A stretch of DNA of 64,000 nucleotides from Stutzerimonas kunmingensis (GTDB taxonomy: Bacteria; Pseudomonadota; Gammaproteobacteria; Pseudomonadales; Pseudomonadaceae), in contig NZ_PISM01000018.1 in the NCBI RefSeq assembly GCF_002929225.1, forward strand, positions 62,001 through 126,000. Reading direction: 5' to 3'. Under the pieces are notes generated by a model, which had not been told where the DNA came from, did not search any database, and saw only the letters and a list, made by a program, of their open reading frames with translations. Shown here one piece after another: positions 51,279 through 60,757 of this stretch. Both the position numbers and the translations under genes were made by a program. The number at the start of each line of letters is the position of its first letter. Positions within the stretch are counted from its first letter, which is position 1.

Positions 51279-51785
51279 ATGGCGAACCGAAATCAAGGCT
51301 TCACATTAATAGACGTAGTTATCACCGTATCAGTTCTTGCCGTTATTTCCGCCATAGCGATGTCGGCAATCAACGACTTTATTGAACGTAGCCGCCAGCA
51401 GGCCCTGCTTTCCCAACTTCAAGACACTATCCAGAACGCGCGTGCCACAGCGGTACTTCGACGCCAGACTGTTGTTCTATGTGGTACCCGAAATATGGAC
51501 ACTTGCAGCAACGACTGGCGCGATGGCTGGCTGACCAAGCTGGAAACAACAGGACAGAAACTCGCGCTAACGCAACTAACTGGCGCCAAAGAGCTGCGCT
51601 GGATTGGTTTCGGTAATCAGCAAATTCGGTTCTACGAAAACGGCACCAGCCCTTGGAGCAATGGCCGCTTCTATCAGTGCTATAAACAGCGTATCGCGTG
51701 GCAACTCATACTCAGCCGCCAGGGTCGACTGCGCCAAGGCACTGCGGAGGAGAATGAAAGCAAAGCCGCCCTGTGTACCCCCTGA
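51279..51785 (+). CDS. fimT: GspH/FimT-type minor pilin with Asp at position 5
   Basis: A 168-residue prepilin from ATG 51279, with AAAGGA 8 bp upstream. The cleavage region is MANRNQG then FTLIDVVITVSVLAVISAIA, so residue 5 of the mature protein is Asp where most type IV pilins have Glu. The remaining domain has a GspH-like pattern with QTVVLCGTRNMDTCSNDWRD and GRFYQCYKQRIAWQLILS, and two cysteine pairs. I assign it to FimT by position and size. P. aeruginosa FimT binds DNA during uptake; this is not tested for the present protein. It is followed by 172 bp without genes and then a second GspH-like gene. Confidence 0.75.
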   Translation: MANRNQGFTLIDVVITVSVLAVISAIAMSAINDFIERSRQQALLSQLQDTIQNARATAVLRRQTVVLCGTRNMDTCSNDWRDGWLTKLETTGQKLALTQLTGAKELRWIGFGNQQIRFYENGTSPWSNGRFYQCYKQRIAWQLILSRQGRLRQGTAEENESKAALCTP

Positions 51786-51957
51786 TATACACCGGCAGAC
51801 ATCAAAGCATGGCGTCGATCACGCCGAAGCTCGCGCACAAGCCTGATAATCGTGCCGACAGCCGGTCATCCCGACAAACGTACCGGCTATCCCGGCATAA
51901 CGGACAAAGCGTCCGGGCCGAATCATTATCCGCTCAAGAAACTAAGTGGAGCGCACC

Positions 51958-52449
51958 ATGTCACCTCGTCGCGACATGCAAGGATTCACCTTGATTGAAG
52001 CCATGATCGTACTCGTCCTGCTAGCGCTAATCGCCGGGTTGGCCATGCCCAGCCTCACCCGCATGACAGCCATCCACCAGGTAGAGGCTCAGGCACAGAC
52101 TCTTCACAGCCTGCTGCAATTCGCTCGTTCCGAGGCGGTGGTACATCGGACTTCCATCAGCCTGAGCAACAACGCCGATGACTGGCTGGTGACCCACGTA
52201 GAAGACAACCGGGTACTGCGCCAGGAAACCATCAATCCGGATCAGGCTGCCATCACTAGCACCCTGGCAGCACCGATCACGCTGACCTATCGAGCCAACG
52301 GCACAGCCGACGCCGCAGACTTCATTGTCTGTCGCAACGACGAAGCAGAGTTCGCCTACCTGATCTCGGTACAACGCAGCGGCAACGCCCGCCTGCTGCC
52401 ACGCGGAAAGGATGCATCAGGACAAGATCTGCAGGACTGCACGCCATGA
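51958..52449 (+). CDS. fimU: GspH/FimU-type minor pilin
   Basis: A 163-residue prepilin from ATG 51958 with GGAG 6 bp upstream. The N-terminus is MSPRRDMQG then FTLIEAMIVLVLLALIAGLA with the normal Glu5. The rest has a GspH-like layout, ending IVCRNDEAEFAYLISVQRSG and a C-terminal cysteine. By position before pilV and by size it is probably FimU, part of the initiation complex for pilus assembly. Its stop overlaps the pilV start by 4 bp. Confidence 0.82.
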   Translation: MSPRRDMQGFTLIEAMIVLVLLALIAGLAMPSLTRMTAIHQVEAQAQTLHSLLQFARSEAVVHRTSISLSNNADDWLVTHVEDNRVLRQETINPDQAAITSTLAAPITLTYRANGTADAADFIVCRNDEAEFAYLISVQRSGNARLLPRGKDASGQDLQDCTP

Positions 52450-52982
52450 AAAGAGATACCAAAAACCGAGGATTCACCCTGATCGAGGTACTGGTCACCC
52501 TCGTTCTGCTGACCATAGGCATGCTGGCACTCGTTGCTATGCAGAGTCGCGGCATCCAGTTCACCGCAGACTCCGTCGCACGCAACAACGCCATCATGCT
52601 GGCCAACGAGATGATGGAAACGATGCGTGCCAATCCGACAGCCCGTGATGCCTATCTTTTCGAAGCGCTGCCGGCAGATGACAGCTGTGAGGACGAAGAA
52701 GACGTCGAGGCCAGCGACGTGGCCAATCAGATGGCCTGCTGGGGTGAGAAGGCGCGCACGCTGTTGCCGGGTACAACTGGCGACGGCGGAGAGGCACAAG
52801 CCGTGCGTAACAACTTTTACACCTGCCGCTCCAAGCAGCTCGACGCCTGCGACGCAGGCGATGGCTCGGCCGTGGAGATTCAGGTCGCCTGGCGCTCCGT
52901 CGGAGAACGCTGTCGTGACGGGGATGGCGCAGGCGACGACGATCCCTTCATCTGCACCCTGCGCCTGCGCGGAGAACTTTGA
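52446..52982 (+). CDS. pilV: Type IV pilus minor pilin PilV
   Basis: A 178-residue protein: MKRDTKNRG then FTLIEVLVTLVLLTIGMLAL is the prepilin signal. The N-terminal region continues RGIQFTADSVARNNAIMLAN, as in PilV. It has a cysteine-rich middle and a C-terminal GDDDPFICTLRLRG. It forms the priming minor-pilin complex with PilW, PilX and PilY1. ATGA overlap with fimU and close spacing to pilW show an operon. Confidence 0.92.
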   Translation: MKRDTKNRGFTLIEVLVTLVLLTIGMLALVAMQSRGIQFTADSVARNNAIMLANEMMETMRANPTARDAYLFEALPADDSCEDEEDVEASDVANQMACWGEKARTLLPGTTGDGGEAQAVRNNFYTCRSKQLDACDAGDGSAVEIQVAWRSVGERCRDGDGAGDDDPFICTLRLRGEL

Positions 52983-52984
52983 TC

Positions 52985-53713
52985 ATGCACAAGCAAAACG
53001 GAATTTCCATCATCGAGATGATGGTGGCGCTGGTGATCAGCAGCATCCTGACAATCGGCATTACGCAGGTCTATGTCAAGAACCGTGAAAACGTGCTGTT
53101 CCAGCAAAGCCAAGGACAGAACATCGAAAACGCACGCTTCTCCATTCTTCTTCTGGAGCAGACGCTGGCGAAGGCAGGCTACCGTCGCACACCTGACCAG
53201 ACCATGGCGACAGCCTTCCCCAAGAAGCCAATTGACGGCTGTGGAGTAATGGAAGCAGGTCAGGTCACCAAACGCCTCAGCGACACAGCGTTCTGCATCC
53301 GCTACCAGCCCGCATTCCCTGACGCCCGCGACTGCGCCGGCAACAACATCGACGATATTCCCGACAAGGCGTATGTATCTGCAGAACCGGTCTCGGAGAA
53401 GTTCGAACTTACCAACGGCGAACTGACCTGCAATGGCGCCGAGATTGCCACCGGAATCACCGACCTCAAGTTCGTGTATGGCGTCAACGGCAATGAGGAA
53501 AAACGCATCAGTCGATATGCCTCCACCCCCTCCGAAGACGACAACATCCGCGCAGTGAAACTTTCCATTCTGACAGCCAGTGCAAACAACATCACTCAGG
53601 ATGCTGAGAGCAAGGCCTATGAACTCTGGTTTAACAAAGAGCCTGAAGACGAAGACAAGCGTCTCTATACCATGCTTTCAAGCAGCACCAGCATGAGGAA
53701 CCTGCTGCCATGA
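52985..53713 (+). CDS. pilW: Type IV pilus minor pilin PilW
   Basis: A 242-residue protein from ATG 52985, with GGAG 10 bp upstream (a TTG at 52979 is the alternative). Prepilin signal MHKQNG then ISIIEMMVALVISSILTIGI. It continues with NVLFQQSQGQNIENARFSIL, the PilW pattern. It partners with PilV, PilX and PilY1. It starts just after the pilV stop and its stop overlaps pilX by 4 bp. Confidence 0.92.
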   Translation: MHKQNGISIIEMMVALVISSILTIGITQVYVKNRENVLFQQSQGQNIENARFSILLLEQTLAKAGYRRTPDQTMATAFPKKPIDGCGVMEAGQVTKRLSDTAFCIRYQPAFPDARDCAGNNIDDIPDKAYVSAEPVSEKFELTNGELTCNGAEIATGITDLKFVYGVNGNEEKRISRYASTPSEDDNIRAVKLSILTASANNITQDAESKAYELWFNKEPEDEDKRLYTMLSSSTSMRNLLP

Positions 53714-54270
53714 TCCGTACCGTCCACTCGCCAAGCCGGCGGCAACAACAAGGCGTTACCCTGCTGGTCGCCTTGGTTTTTCTACTGATCATCACGGTGC
53801 TCGCCATTGCTAATATGCGTGAGGTAGGCCTCGAATCCCGAATTACCGGCAACATGATCGAGCAGAAGCGCCTGCTGAACACGGCAGAAGCAGCCACCCG
53901 AGACGGCGAGCGCCGCACCCTCCTAAACGGCCCCCACGAGCCGACAAGCGATTGCAACAGTCTCACCCCCAAGAAACGCTGCCTTCTCGTAGGAGACAAT
54001 AAATACAGTCTGGAAAGCACAAAAGGGGCCCAGGTTTATTCTCCCGACGACGATACCAAAGTTGCAGGTGACGCAACTTGGTATGCCAAAACCGCCCCCG
54101 GCGGGGAGACCCAAGGCCAAACCGAAAACCCCGAGTACGGTAACATGCTACTTGGCTTCGGAGTTTTTCGTTACGAAATCAATGGCATGGCTAGTTACAA
54201 CGAAATTAATAACGCCGTCCGCTCAACTGTCGCTCTCAACGCCAAAGGAAGAATCGAGCAAGCCGAGTAA
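53710..54270 (+). CDS. pilX: Type IV pilus minor pilin PilX
   Basis: A 186-residue protein with QQQG then VTLLVALVFLLIITVLAIAN as the hydrophobic helix; Glu5 is replaced by the LVALV sequence, as in the family. The following NMREVGLESRITGNMIEQKR and LNTAEAATRDGERRTLL is the PilX N-terminal domain signature. ATGA overlap with pilW. It precedes pilY1 by 32 bp. Confidence 0.9.
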   Translation: MIRTVHSPSRRQQQGVTLLVALVFLLIITVLAIANMREVGLESRITGNMIEQKRLLNTAEAATRDGERRTLLNGPHEPTSDCNSLTPKKRCLLVGDNKYSLESTKGAQVYSPDDDTKVAGDATWYAKTAPGGETQGQTENPEYGNMLLGFGVFRYEINGMASYNEINNAVRSTVALNAKGRIEQAE

Positions 54271-54302
54271 GGCTCGCTCGAGTTTCCACACAGGGAATAG
54301 CC

Positions 54303-57300
54303 ATGATCACACATGATTTCTATACAAGAAGTGTTTTGAGCACACTAGGATTTCTAGTTTTTTTTGCCGGAAGCCTGAATGCCAGTGCAGCGGCGTTCAG
54401 CGTCAGCCAAAAACCATTGATGCTGACCGAAACCGTACCGCCAAACATGCTGTTGACGCTGGACGACTCTGGCAGTATGCGTTGGGCTTTTGCGCCAGAT
54501 GAAAAGTCTGGCGCTCGCAGGACTCGTCGGGCCAAATCCACCGCGTTTAATCCGATGTATTACAACCCAGAGGTCACTTATGTGGCGCCCAAGATGTTTG
54601 ACGCGTCCGGTGTAGAACAGGAGCTTTCCACAAGCTTCACTGCTGCGTTACACAACGGATTCAACAGCGCCCGAGGTAGCGTAGACCTTTCCAATGACTA
54701 CAAAGTGCATTGGACATACGACCCTAATGCCAATGCGCCAACTACCTACGGTTATAGCAGCACCACCCCCCGGTTAGCCGAGAACCCTTCCAGTGACTTC
54801 TCATGCTATGTCACCAATCTAAACAAAGGTCAGGAAAAAAAATGTACAACGGACAGCGGAAAAGAGCTTTTTATACGCCGCAATAACTCTGGCACAGGCT
54901 GTACCGTCACGACGACAGGTTGGAGCAATGGCAGCTGCACCAGCGACAACGGCCGTTACACAGGCACTTGGGAGCAAACTGGAGTCCCCGCTTACTACTA
55001 CGTTTATGACTCCAGCAAGAAGCTTAACTGCTCAACAACAGACGATGACTGCTACACTTTAAAGTTTGTCACAGTTTCAGAACAGCAAAACTTCGCCAAC
55101 TGGTATTCGTTCTACCGTAACCGGGCGCTCGCCACGATTTCCGCAACGGCACTGGCCTTCTACGATCTCTCCACAGAAGTACGCCTGAGCTGGCAAGGCC
55201 TTGGCAACTGCAAAAGCTTTACGAGCACTGATAGCAACGGCAATTGCGGCAATAATGCATTCAAGAACTATTCAAGTGAGCATAAAGGCCAGCTCTACAC
55301 ATGGCTGCGCAATATCGAGTTCGACCAGAGCACCTATTTGCCTGCTGCCATGCGGCGCGCTGGTGACTTCTACGGCACAGCAAGAGCTTGGGAGAAAAAC
55401 CCCGGAGGCAGTGGTAACACCACTGAGAACACATATGCCTGCCGCCCCAGCTATCACGTAATGATGACTGACGGCCTATGGAACCAAGCCGTCAACGCGC
55501 CAAGCAGCTTCCTTCACGACAATACAACCTTCAAGCTTCCTGATGGTCAGGAGTACAAAAGGCAAAGTCCTTTCAACGACACAAACAGCGACAACTACAC
55601 ACTCGCCGACTTGGCCATGCACTATTGGGCCACGGATCTGCGGCCGACCCTACCAAACGAAGTCAGCCCCTATATCCATACAAAGGATAATGACCCCAGT
55701 AAACAGTACTGGGACCCTCGCAACGACCCTGCTAATTGGCAGCGCATGGTCAACTTCATGATGGGCCTTGGCTTAACCGAAGCACTGGATAACCCCAAAC
55801 TTCCTTGGGAGGGCGCAACCCACTCAGGCACAGGTTATCAGGCATTGCTCAACGGAGAGATGTGGCCCAAAGCCAGCTCTGCGGGAACTAAGAGCAATGT
55901 CTACGACCTCTGGCATGCCGCCCTTAACTCCCGTGGAGAGTTCTTCAGTGTCGATAGTCCCGAAGCCATGGTGAAGGCTTTCAAGGAAATCCTGAACCGC
56001 ATCGAGGATCGCACCGCCACAGCCGCACGACCAGCCGTATCGGCGTCGTTCGTAGCAGATAGTGATGGCGGCAAGCTGAAAAATAACGTCTACGCCACGC
56101 AGTTCTCAAGTGACGACTGGAGCGGTGAACTAAGCAAGACTCAGCTCGTCGGCGGGCAAATCAAGACGCTATGGAGCACCAAGACTGCCAACCAGGGGAT
56201 CAATCCCTCGACACGCAACGTCATGATGGCCGCGCCCGACGCGGTGGCAGATAACAGGCTGGTGTCTTTTAACTGGGGCAACCTGGGCGACCTTCAAGAT
56301 TTGCTGGACGTGAACCCTGAAAGCCTTGTAGGTGCCAAGGACGGACGCGGTGAAGAGCGGGTGGGCTACATCCGCGGCGACCGCGGGCTTGAAGGCGACA
56401 GCGAAACGAGCTTCCGCCGCCGCAACAGCGATACCGTGATCGGCGACATTATCAACTCCAGTCCAGTCATCGTGGGTACGCCGGCCTATCTGGCTTATCT
56501 GGCCGACGCCATCGAGGCACCTGACAGGGGAGCCTACAAGAGTTACTCTGACTTCCGCGAAGCACACCGCAAGCGCGTTATCAATCCGGATACAGGCACC
56601 GTAGTATCTGGCAGCCGCAAGGAAATGATCTACGTCGGCGGGAACGACGGCATGCTGCATGGGTTCAACGCGGATACAGGAAAGGAAGAGTTCGCCTTCA
56701 TTCCCACCGAAGTAATCAAGAATCTATACCGCCTTACAGGCAAGAACTACAGCGGTGGCGAACACCACTATTTCGTAGATGGTTCCCCCATTGTCCGCGA
56801 CGTCTACCTGAGCGACGACCTGGGCTGGCGCACCGTGCTGATTGGCACTCTACGTGCCGGAGGCAAGGCCCTGTTCGCGCTCGACGTCACAGATCCCGAC
56901 AACATCGAACTGCTTTGGGAGTTCGACTCTACGACTGACGAAGATCTGGGCTACTCGTTCGCACAGCCGGAAATTGTACGCCTGCATACCGGCGAGTGGG
57001 CAGTCCTGCAGGGCAATGGCTACGACAGCGCCAATGACAAAGCAGCGCTGCTTATCATCGACATAGCAAACGGCGATTTAATCAAGAAAATCACCGTTCC
57101 GGATGTCATTGAAGAAGACATCACACTGCCCAATGGTCTCTCCAGCGTCCGGGGCGCCGACAATAACGGCGACGGGCTTGTGGACTATGCCTACGCTGGA
57201 GACCTACAGGGAAATGTCTGGCGTTTCGATTTGGTAAAGCCAACGAACTCATCTGAGTTCGTAACACAAGATGGGCAGACAATCAGCGATCCCTTCAATC

Positions 57301-58202
57301 GACGCCTCCCCGACATCAAATCCATCACACATGATGATTTCAAACTGGCGTACGGCGGCAACCCCTTGTTTACAGCGAAGGACGGAGCCACTGAAGACCG
57401 CCAAGCCATCACCATACAACCTTCTCTTGTACGTCACCCGAGCAGTCATGGCTATCTGGTACTGGTCGGAACCGGAAAATACTTCGAACACAGCGACGCC
57501 AATGTCGATACCAGTCGAGCCATGACGCTTTATGGCATTTGGGATCGTAAAACCAAGCGCCAGCTTACCGACGCCTATACGCTTCGCGCAGGCGACCGCA
57601 ACCGCTTAGTAGCCCAGTCGTTCACTTCGCAAAACAACAGTGTTCAGTACACCAATGACGAAAACCAAGTGCTATCCACGCGCGACATTCGCCTGCTGAG
57701 CAGCGAGCCTCCGGAGTGGTACAAGGCTACGGAAGACTTCGAAGCCAACCCCGACTACGATAACCCCTTGCACAACGACAACAATGTGCAGAAATGGGGC
57801 TGGTCACTGGATATGGCCGTCGGTAACAAGCTGGAAGGCGAGATGATCATCAACAACATGACCGTTAGCGGCTCCATCCTGTTCCTCAGCAGCCTGACAC
57901 CCAACCAAGACCCCTGCCAGGCCGGAGCGGACACTTGGCTATACGCCGTTGACGCCTATTCAGGTGGCCGTACACGCTTCAATGTTATCGACCTGAATGC
58001 AGACCAAATTGTGGACACAAACGACGAATACAAAAGCGATGTCGTTTCAGGCATGCGTTTCCCAGCCCTTGGAGGCTTTACGCTGGCACCCGGCAACCTT
58101 GTCTTCGGCAGTGACGGTGCATACGATCCGACCACGATCGGCGATGACCCCAATACCAGCGGCCGCCAGAGCTGGCATATCATCCCGGAGAAATACCAAT
58201 GA
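54303..58202 (+). CDS. pilY1: Pilus tip adhesin/assembly factor PilY1
   Basis: A 1299-residue protein. A signal peptide ends about residue 35 (SLNASAAA). The N-terminal part begins [20 protein letters not shown], a MIDAS-like DxSxS, and continues to [17 protein letters not shown]; a von Willebrand A-like domain covers about residues 40-530. The C-terminal part from about 610 is the PilC/PilY1 beta-propeller with [40 protein letters not shown] and a calcium-binding loop [19 protein letters not shown]. PilY1 sits at the pilus tip, promotes extension and surface sensing. GC content looks lower in the first third than around it. ATG 54303 follows AGGGAA. Confidence 0.95.
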   Translation: MITHDFYTRSVLSTLGFLVFFAGSLNASAAAFSVSQKPLMLTETVPPNMLLTLDDSGSMRWAFAPDEKSGARRTRRAKSTAFNPMYYNPEVTYVAPKMFDASGVEQELSTSFTAALHNGFNSARGSVDLSNDYKVHWTYDPNANAPTTYGYSSTTPRLAENPSSDFSCYVTNLNKGQEKKCTTDSGKELFIRRNNSGTGCTVTTTGWSNGSCTSDNGRYTGTWEQTGVPAYYYVYDSSKKLNCSTTDDDCYTLKFVTVSEQQNFANWYSFYRNRALATISATALAFYDLSTEVRLSWQGLGNCKSFTSTDSNGNCGNNAFKNYSSEHKGQLYTWLRNIEFDQSTYLPAAMRRAGDFYGTARAWEKNPGGSGNTTENTYACRPSYHVMMTDGLWNQAVNAPSSFLHDNTTFKLPDGQEYKRQSPFNDTNSDNYTLADLAMHYWATDLRPTLPNEVSPYIHTKDNDPSKQYWDPRNDPANWQRMVNFMMGLGLTEALDNPKLPWEGATHSGTGYQALLNGEMWPKASSAGTKSNVYDLWHAALNSRGEFFSVDSPEAMVKAFKEILNRIEDRTATAARPAVSASFVADSDGGKLKNNVYATQFSSDDWSGELSKTQLVGGQIKTLWSTKTANQGINPSTRNVMMAAPDAVADNRLVSFNWGNLGDLQDLLDVNPESLVGAKDGRGEERVGYIRGDRGLEGDSETSFRRRNSDTVIGDIINSSPVIVGTPAYLAYLADAIEAPDRGAYKSYSDFREAHRKRVINPDTGTVVSGSRKEMIYVGGNDGMLHGFNADTGKEEFAFIPTEVIKNLYRLTGKNYSGGEHHYFVDGSPIVRDVYLSDDLGWRTVLIGTLRAGGKALFALDVTDPDNIELLWEFDSTTDEDLGYSFAQPEIVRLHTGEWAVLQGNGYDSANDKAALLIIDIANGDLIKKITVPDVIEEDITLPNGLSSVRGADNNGDGLVDYAYAGDLQGNVWRFDLVKPTNSSEFVTQDGQTISDPFNRRLPDIKSITHDDFKLAYGGNPLFTAKDGATEDRQAITIQPSLVRHPSSHGYLVLVGTGKYFEHSDANVDTSRAMTLYGIWDRKTKRQLTDAYTLRAGDRNRLVAQSFTSQNNSVQYTNDENQVLSTRDIRLLSSEPPEWYKATEDFEANPDYDNPLHNDNNVQKWGWSLDMAVGNKLEGEMIINNMTVSGSILFLSSLTPNQDPCQAGADTWLYAVDAYSGGRTRFNVIDLNADQIVDTNDEYKSDVVSGMRFPALGGFTLAPGNLVFGSDGAYDPTTIGDDPNTSGRQSWHIIPEKYQ

Positions 58203-58672
58203 GCAAGGCTTATCAGAATGGATTCACACTGATCGAACTGATGATGGCGGTAGCGATCATAGGTATCGTCGCCGCCATTGCGATCCCGAACTACATGGAC
58301 TACATGGATCGCAGCAAGCGCTCTATCGGCATGGCTCTATTACAGGAACTGGCTGCACTTCAGGAGCGACGCTATGCACAAAATGGCGCTTATATCACCA
58401 GCAATAGTGATCTTGACAAACTGGTAGGTAGCTCTAAACGCCTAGACGGATCAGGCGCTACTCGACGAGTTGTATCGGAGAACCTTTATTATCAAGTTTC
58501 CGTTTCCAGCGTTGCAGACGACGGCGGTTACACACTGACAGCGGCTCCGGGCCCAGCATTCAACGATCCTGCCTGCGGCGACCTCACCCTCAATGCAGTA
58601 GGCGCCAAAGGTCGCGTCCTTAGCGATCCTCCGCCATCTAAGCCAAAGACTGTAGACCAATGCTGGAAATAA
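58199..58672 (+). CDS. pilE: Type IV minor pilin PilE
   Basis: A 157-residue pilin: MSKAYQNG then [20 protein letters not shown] with Glu5, and [20 protein letters not shown] following. Then comes [16 protein letters not shown], the usual PilE/ComP-like part, and a C-terminal disulphide pair ([13 protein letters not shown] to QCWK). It overlaps the pilY1 stop by 4 bp; no pilY2 gene lies between them, unlike in P. aeruginosa. A terminator is shared with ispH. Confidence 0.93.
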   Translation: MSKAYQNGFTLIELMMAVAIIGIVAAIAIPNYMDYMDRSKRSIGMALLQELAALQERRYAQNGAYITSNSDLDKLVGSSKRLDGSGATRRVVSENLYYQVSVSSVADDGGYTLTAAPGPAFNDPACGDLTLNAVGAKGRVLSDPPPSKPKTVDQCWK

Positions 58673-58686
58673 AACAGCGAAACGAA

Positions 58687-58713
58687 AAACCGGCCTAAAT
58701 CGGTCGGTTTCTT
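58687..58713. terminator. Terminator between pilE and ispH
   Basis: AAACCG (58687-58692) pairs with CGGTTT (58705-58710), extended by GCC/GGT. A- and T-tracts lie on either side. It serves converging genes. Confidence 0.65.
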
Positions 58714-58720
58714 TGATCGC

Positions 58721-59665
58721 TTAAACCTGCCTGACCCGCAACTCCTTCGGCATGGAGAACGTCACGTTCTCCGGCCGCCCTTCCAACTCATTCATGTCAG
58801 CGGCGCCCCACTCCTTCAGCTGCTCGATTACCCCACGCACCAGCACCTCAGGTGCCGATGCGCCGGCGGTGATGCCGATGCGCTCGACGCTCTCGAACCA
58901 TTCTCGCTTGAGGTCCTCGGCGCCGTCGATCAGATAGGCTGGGGTGTTCATGCGCTCTGCCAGCTCACGCAGACGGTTCGAATTTGAGCTGTTGGGGCTA
59001 CCGACCACCAGTACCACGTCGCATTCATCGGCCAGTTGCTTCACCGCATCCTGGCGATTCTGTGTGGCGTAGCAGATGTCGTCCTTGCGTGGACCGCCGA
59101 TGCTCGGGTACTTGCGGCGCAGCGCGTCGATGACGCGACTGGTGTCATCCATGGACAACGTGGTCTGGGTGACGAACGCCAGGGCCTCGGGGTTGCGCAC
59201 CTGCAGCTGGGCAACATCCTCTTCATCCTCGACCAGGTAGATCGCGCCGCCATTGCGCGCGTCGTACTGCCCCATGGTCCCTTCGACTTCCGGGTGGCCC
59301 TGGTGGCCGATGAGGATGCATTCGCGCCCTTCACGACTGTACTTGGCCACTTCCAGATGCACCTTGGTCACCAGCGGACAGGTGGCGTCGAACACCTTCA
59401 GGCCGCGTTTCTCGGCTTCCTGTCGAACGGCCTGCGAAACGCCATGGGCGCTGAAGATGACGATGACGTCGTCCGGCACCTGGTCCAGCTCTTCGACGAA
59501 GACCGCCCCACGCGCACGCAGGTCTTCGACCACGAACTTGTTGTGCACCACTTCATGCCGCACATAGATCGGCGGCCCGAAAACTTCCAGGGCCCGGTTG
59601 ACGATTTCGATGGCGCGATCTACACCCGCGCAGAAGCCGCGAGGATTGGCGAGTTTGATTTGCAT
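58721..59665 (-). CDS. ispH: 4-hydroxy-3-methylbut-2-enyl diphosphate reductase
   Basis: A 314-residue iron-sulfur enzyme making IPP and DMAPP in the last step of the MEP pathway. The start is ATG 59665 ([20 protein letters not shown]); the upstream in-frame extension is unlike the family. The three cluster cysteines are seen in [30 protein letters not shown] and [14 protein letters not shown]. The catalytic Glu region is in [16 protein letters not shown]-terminal [19 protein letters not shown] is intact. It is last in the ribF-ileS-lspA-fkpB-ispH set, the usual Pseudomonas order. Confidence 0.97.
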   Translation of the reverse strand: MQIKLANPRGFCAGVDRAIEIVNRALEVFGPPIYVRHEVVHNKFVVEDLRARGAVFVEELDQVPDDVIVIFSAHGVSQAVRQEAEKRGLKVFDATCPLVTKVHLEVAKYSREGRECILIGHQGHPEVEGTMGQYDARNGGAIYLVEDEEDVAQLQVRNPEALAFVTQTTLSMDDTSRVIDALRRKYPSIGGPRKDDICYATQNRQDAVKQLADECDVVLVVGSPNSSNSNRLRELAERMNTPAYLIDGAEDLKREWFESVERIGITAGASAPEVLVRGVIEQLKEWGAADMNELEGRPENVTFSMPKELRVRQV

Positions 59666-59787
59666 GGTGAGTCTCGGCACGCGAAGGCTTGAGGACGGAT
59701 GAGTGTAACGCGATACGGCACGGGCGTTCTCTGACACCCTGTATCGGCCAGCGGGAGGGCAGTAATCCCCCGGCTGGCCAGCTCCAG

Positions 59788-60225
59788 CTACGCCGGCTTG
59801 ACCTCAATGATCTCGACCTCGAAAGTCAGGGTCTTGCCAGCCAATGGATGATTGAAGTCTACGGTGACCTGACTCTCGTCGAACGCCTTCACCACACCCG
59901 GCAGCTCGGTACGCGCCGCATCCTGAAAGCTGACCATCAACCCTTCGGAAAGCTCCATCCCGGCGAACTGGTTGCGCGGCATGATCTGCACATTCTGCGG
60001 GTTGACCTGGCCGAAGCCCTGCTCCGGAGCAATCTGCAGGGTGCGCTTGTCACCGGCCTTCAGCCCGTAGAGCTGCTGCTCAAAGCCTGGCAGCAGGTTG
60101 CCATCACCTACCTTGAAGGTTGCTGGCTTCTTGTCGAACGTGCTGTCGACCAGCTCGCCCGTTTCCAGGCCAAGCGCGAAATGCAGGGTGACTTCCTTGT
60201 CCGGCCCAATGCGCTGTTCAGTCAT
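59788..60225 (-). CDS. fkpB: FKBP-type peptidyl-prolyl isomerase FkpB
   Basis: A 145-residue SlpA/FkpB-type isomerase. The start is ATG 60225 ([20 protein letters not shown]). FKBP parts are [40 protein letters not shown] and the insert-in-flap region with [15 protein letters not shown], ending [18 protein letters not shown]. It helps fold proteins in the cytoplasm. Its start overlaps the lspA 3' end by 8 bp. Confidence 0.95.
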   Translation of the reverse strand: MTEQRIGPDKEVTLHFALGLETGELVDSTFDKKPATFKVGDGNLLPGFEQQLYGLKAGDKRTLQIAPEQGFGQVNPQNVQIMPRNQFAGMELSEGLMVSFQDAARTELPGVVKAFDESQVTVDFNHPLAGKTLTFEVEIIEVKPA

Positions 60226-60721
60226 GTGCAGCTTCTCCGGTCTTGTTGCCCTTGAACATGTCCAGCGCCAGCATGACGGCACCGACGGTGATGGCGCTAT
60301 CAGCGATATTGAACGCGGGGAAATACCAGCGGTTCTGCCAATGCACCAGAATGAAATCGACCACATGGCCTAACACCACGCGATCGTAGAGATTGCCCAG
60401 CGCGCCGCCCAACACCAGCGCCAACGCTACTGCCAGCCAGGTTTCGTTTGCTTTCAGCCGCTTCAGCCAGACCACCAGCACGACACTGACGCCAACTGCG
60501 ATCACCGCAAACAGCCAACGCTGCCAGCCGCCATGATCGGCAAGGAAGCTGAACGCCGCCCCCGTGTTGTAGGCCAGCGTCCAGGCGAAGTAGCCCGGAA
60601 TCACGTCGACCTTCTGGTACAGGCTGAAGTTGGCCTCAAAGTAGTGTTTGGTCGCCTGATCGAAGGCGATCACCAGCACACTGAGCCACAGCCAGGCGAG
60701 CCGACCGAAACGCGCACTCAT
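60218..60721 (-). CDS. lspA: Lipoprotein signal peptidase
   Basis: A 167-residue membrane aspartyl protease with four helices. The two catalytic aspartates lie in LGHVVDFILVHW and FNIADSAITVGAVML; FDQATKHYFEA and NTGAAFSFLADHGGWQRW are conserved. It cleaves the signal peptides of lipidated prolipoproteins, such as the two DUF4136 proteins here. It follows ileS by 36 bp and overlaps fkpB by 8 bp. Confidence 0.97.
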   Translation of the reverse strand: MSARFGRLAWLWLSVLVIAFDQATKHYFEANFSLYQKVDVIPGYFAWTLAYNTGAAFSFLADHGGWQRWLFAVIAVGVSVVLVVWLKRLKANETWLAVALALVLGGALGNLYDRVVLGHVVDFILVHWQNRWYFPAFNIADSAITVGAVMLALDMFKGNKTGEAAHD

Positions 60722-60757
60722 TGCACAGCCTCCGGCTCGCTGATCGTCCGGCGCACA

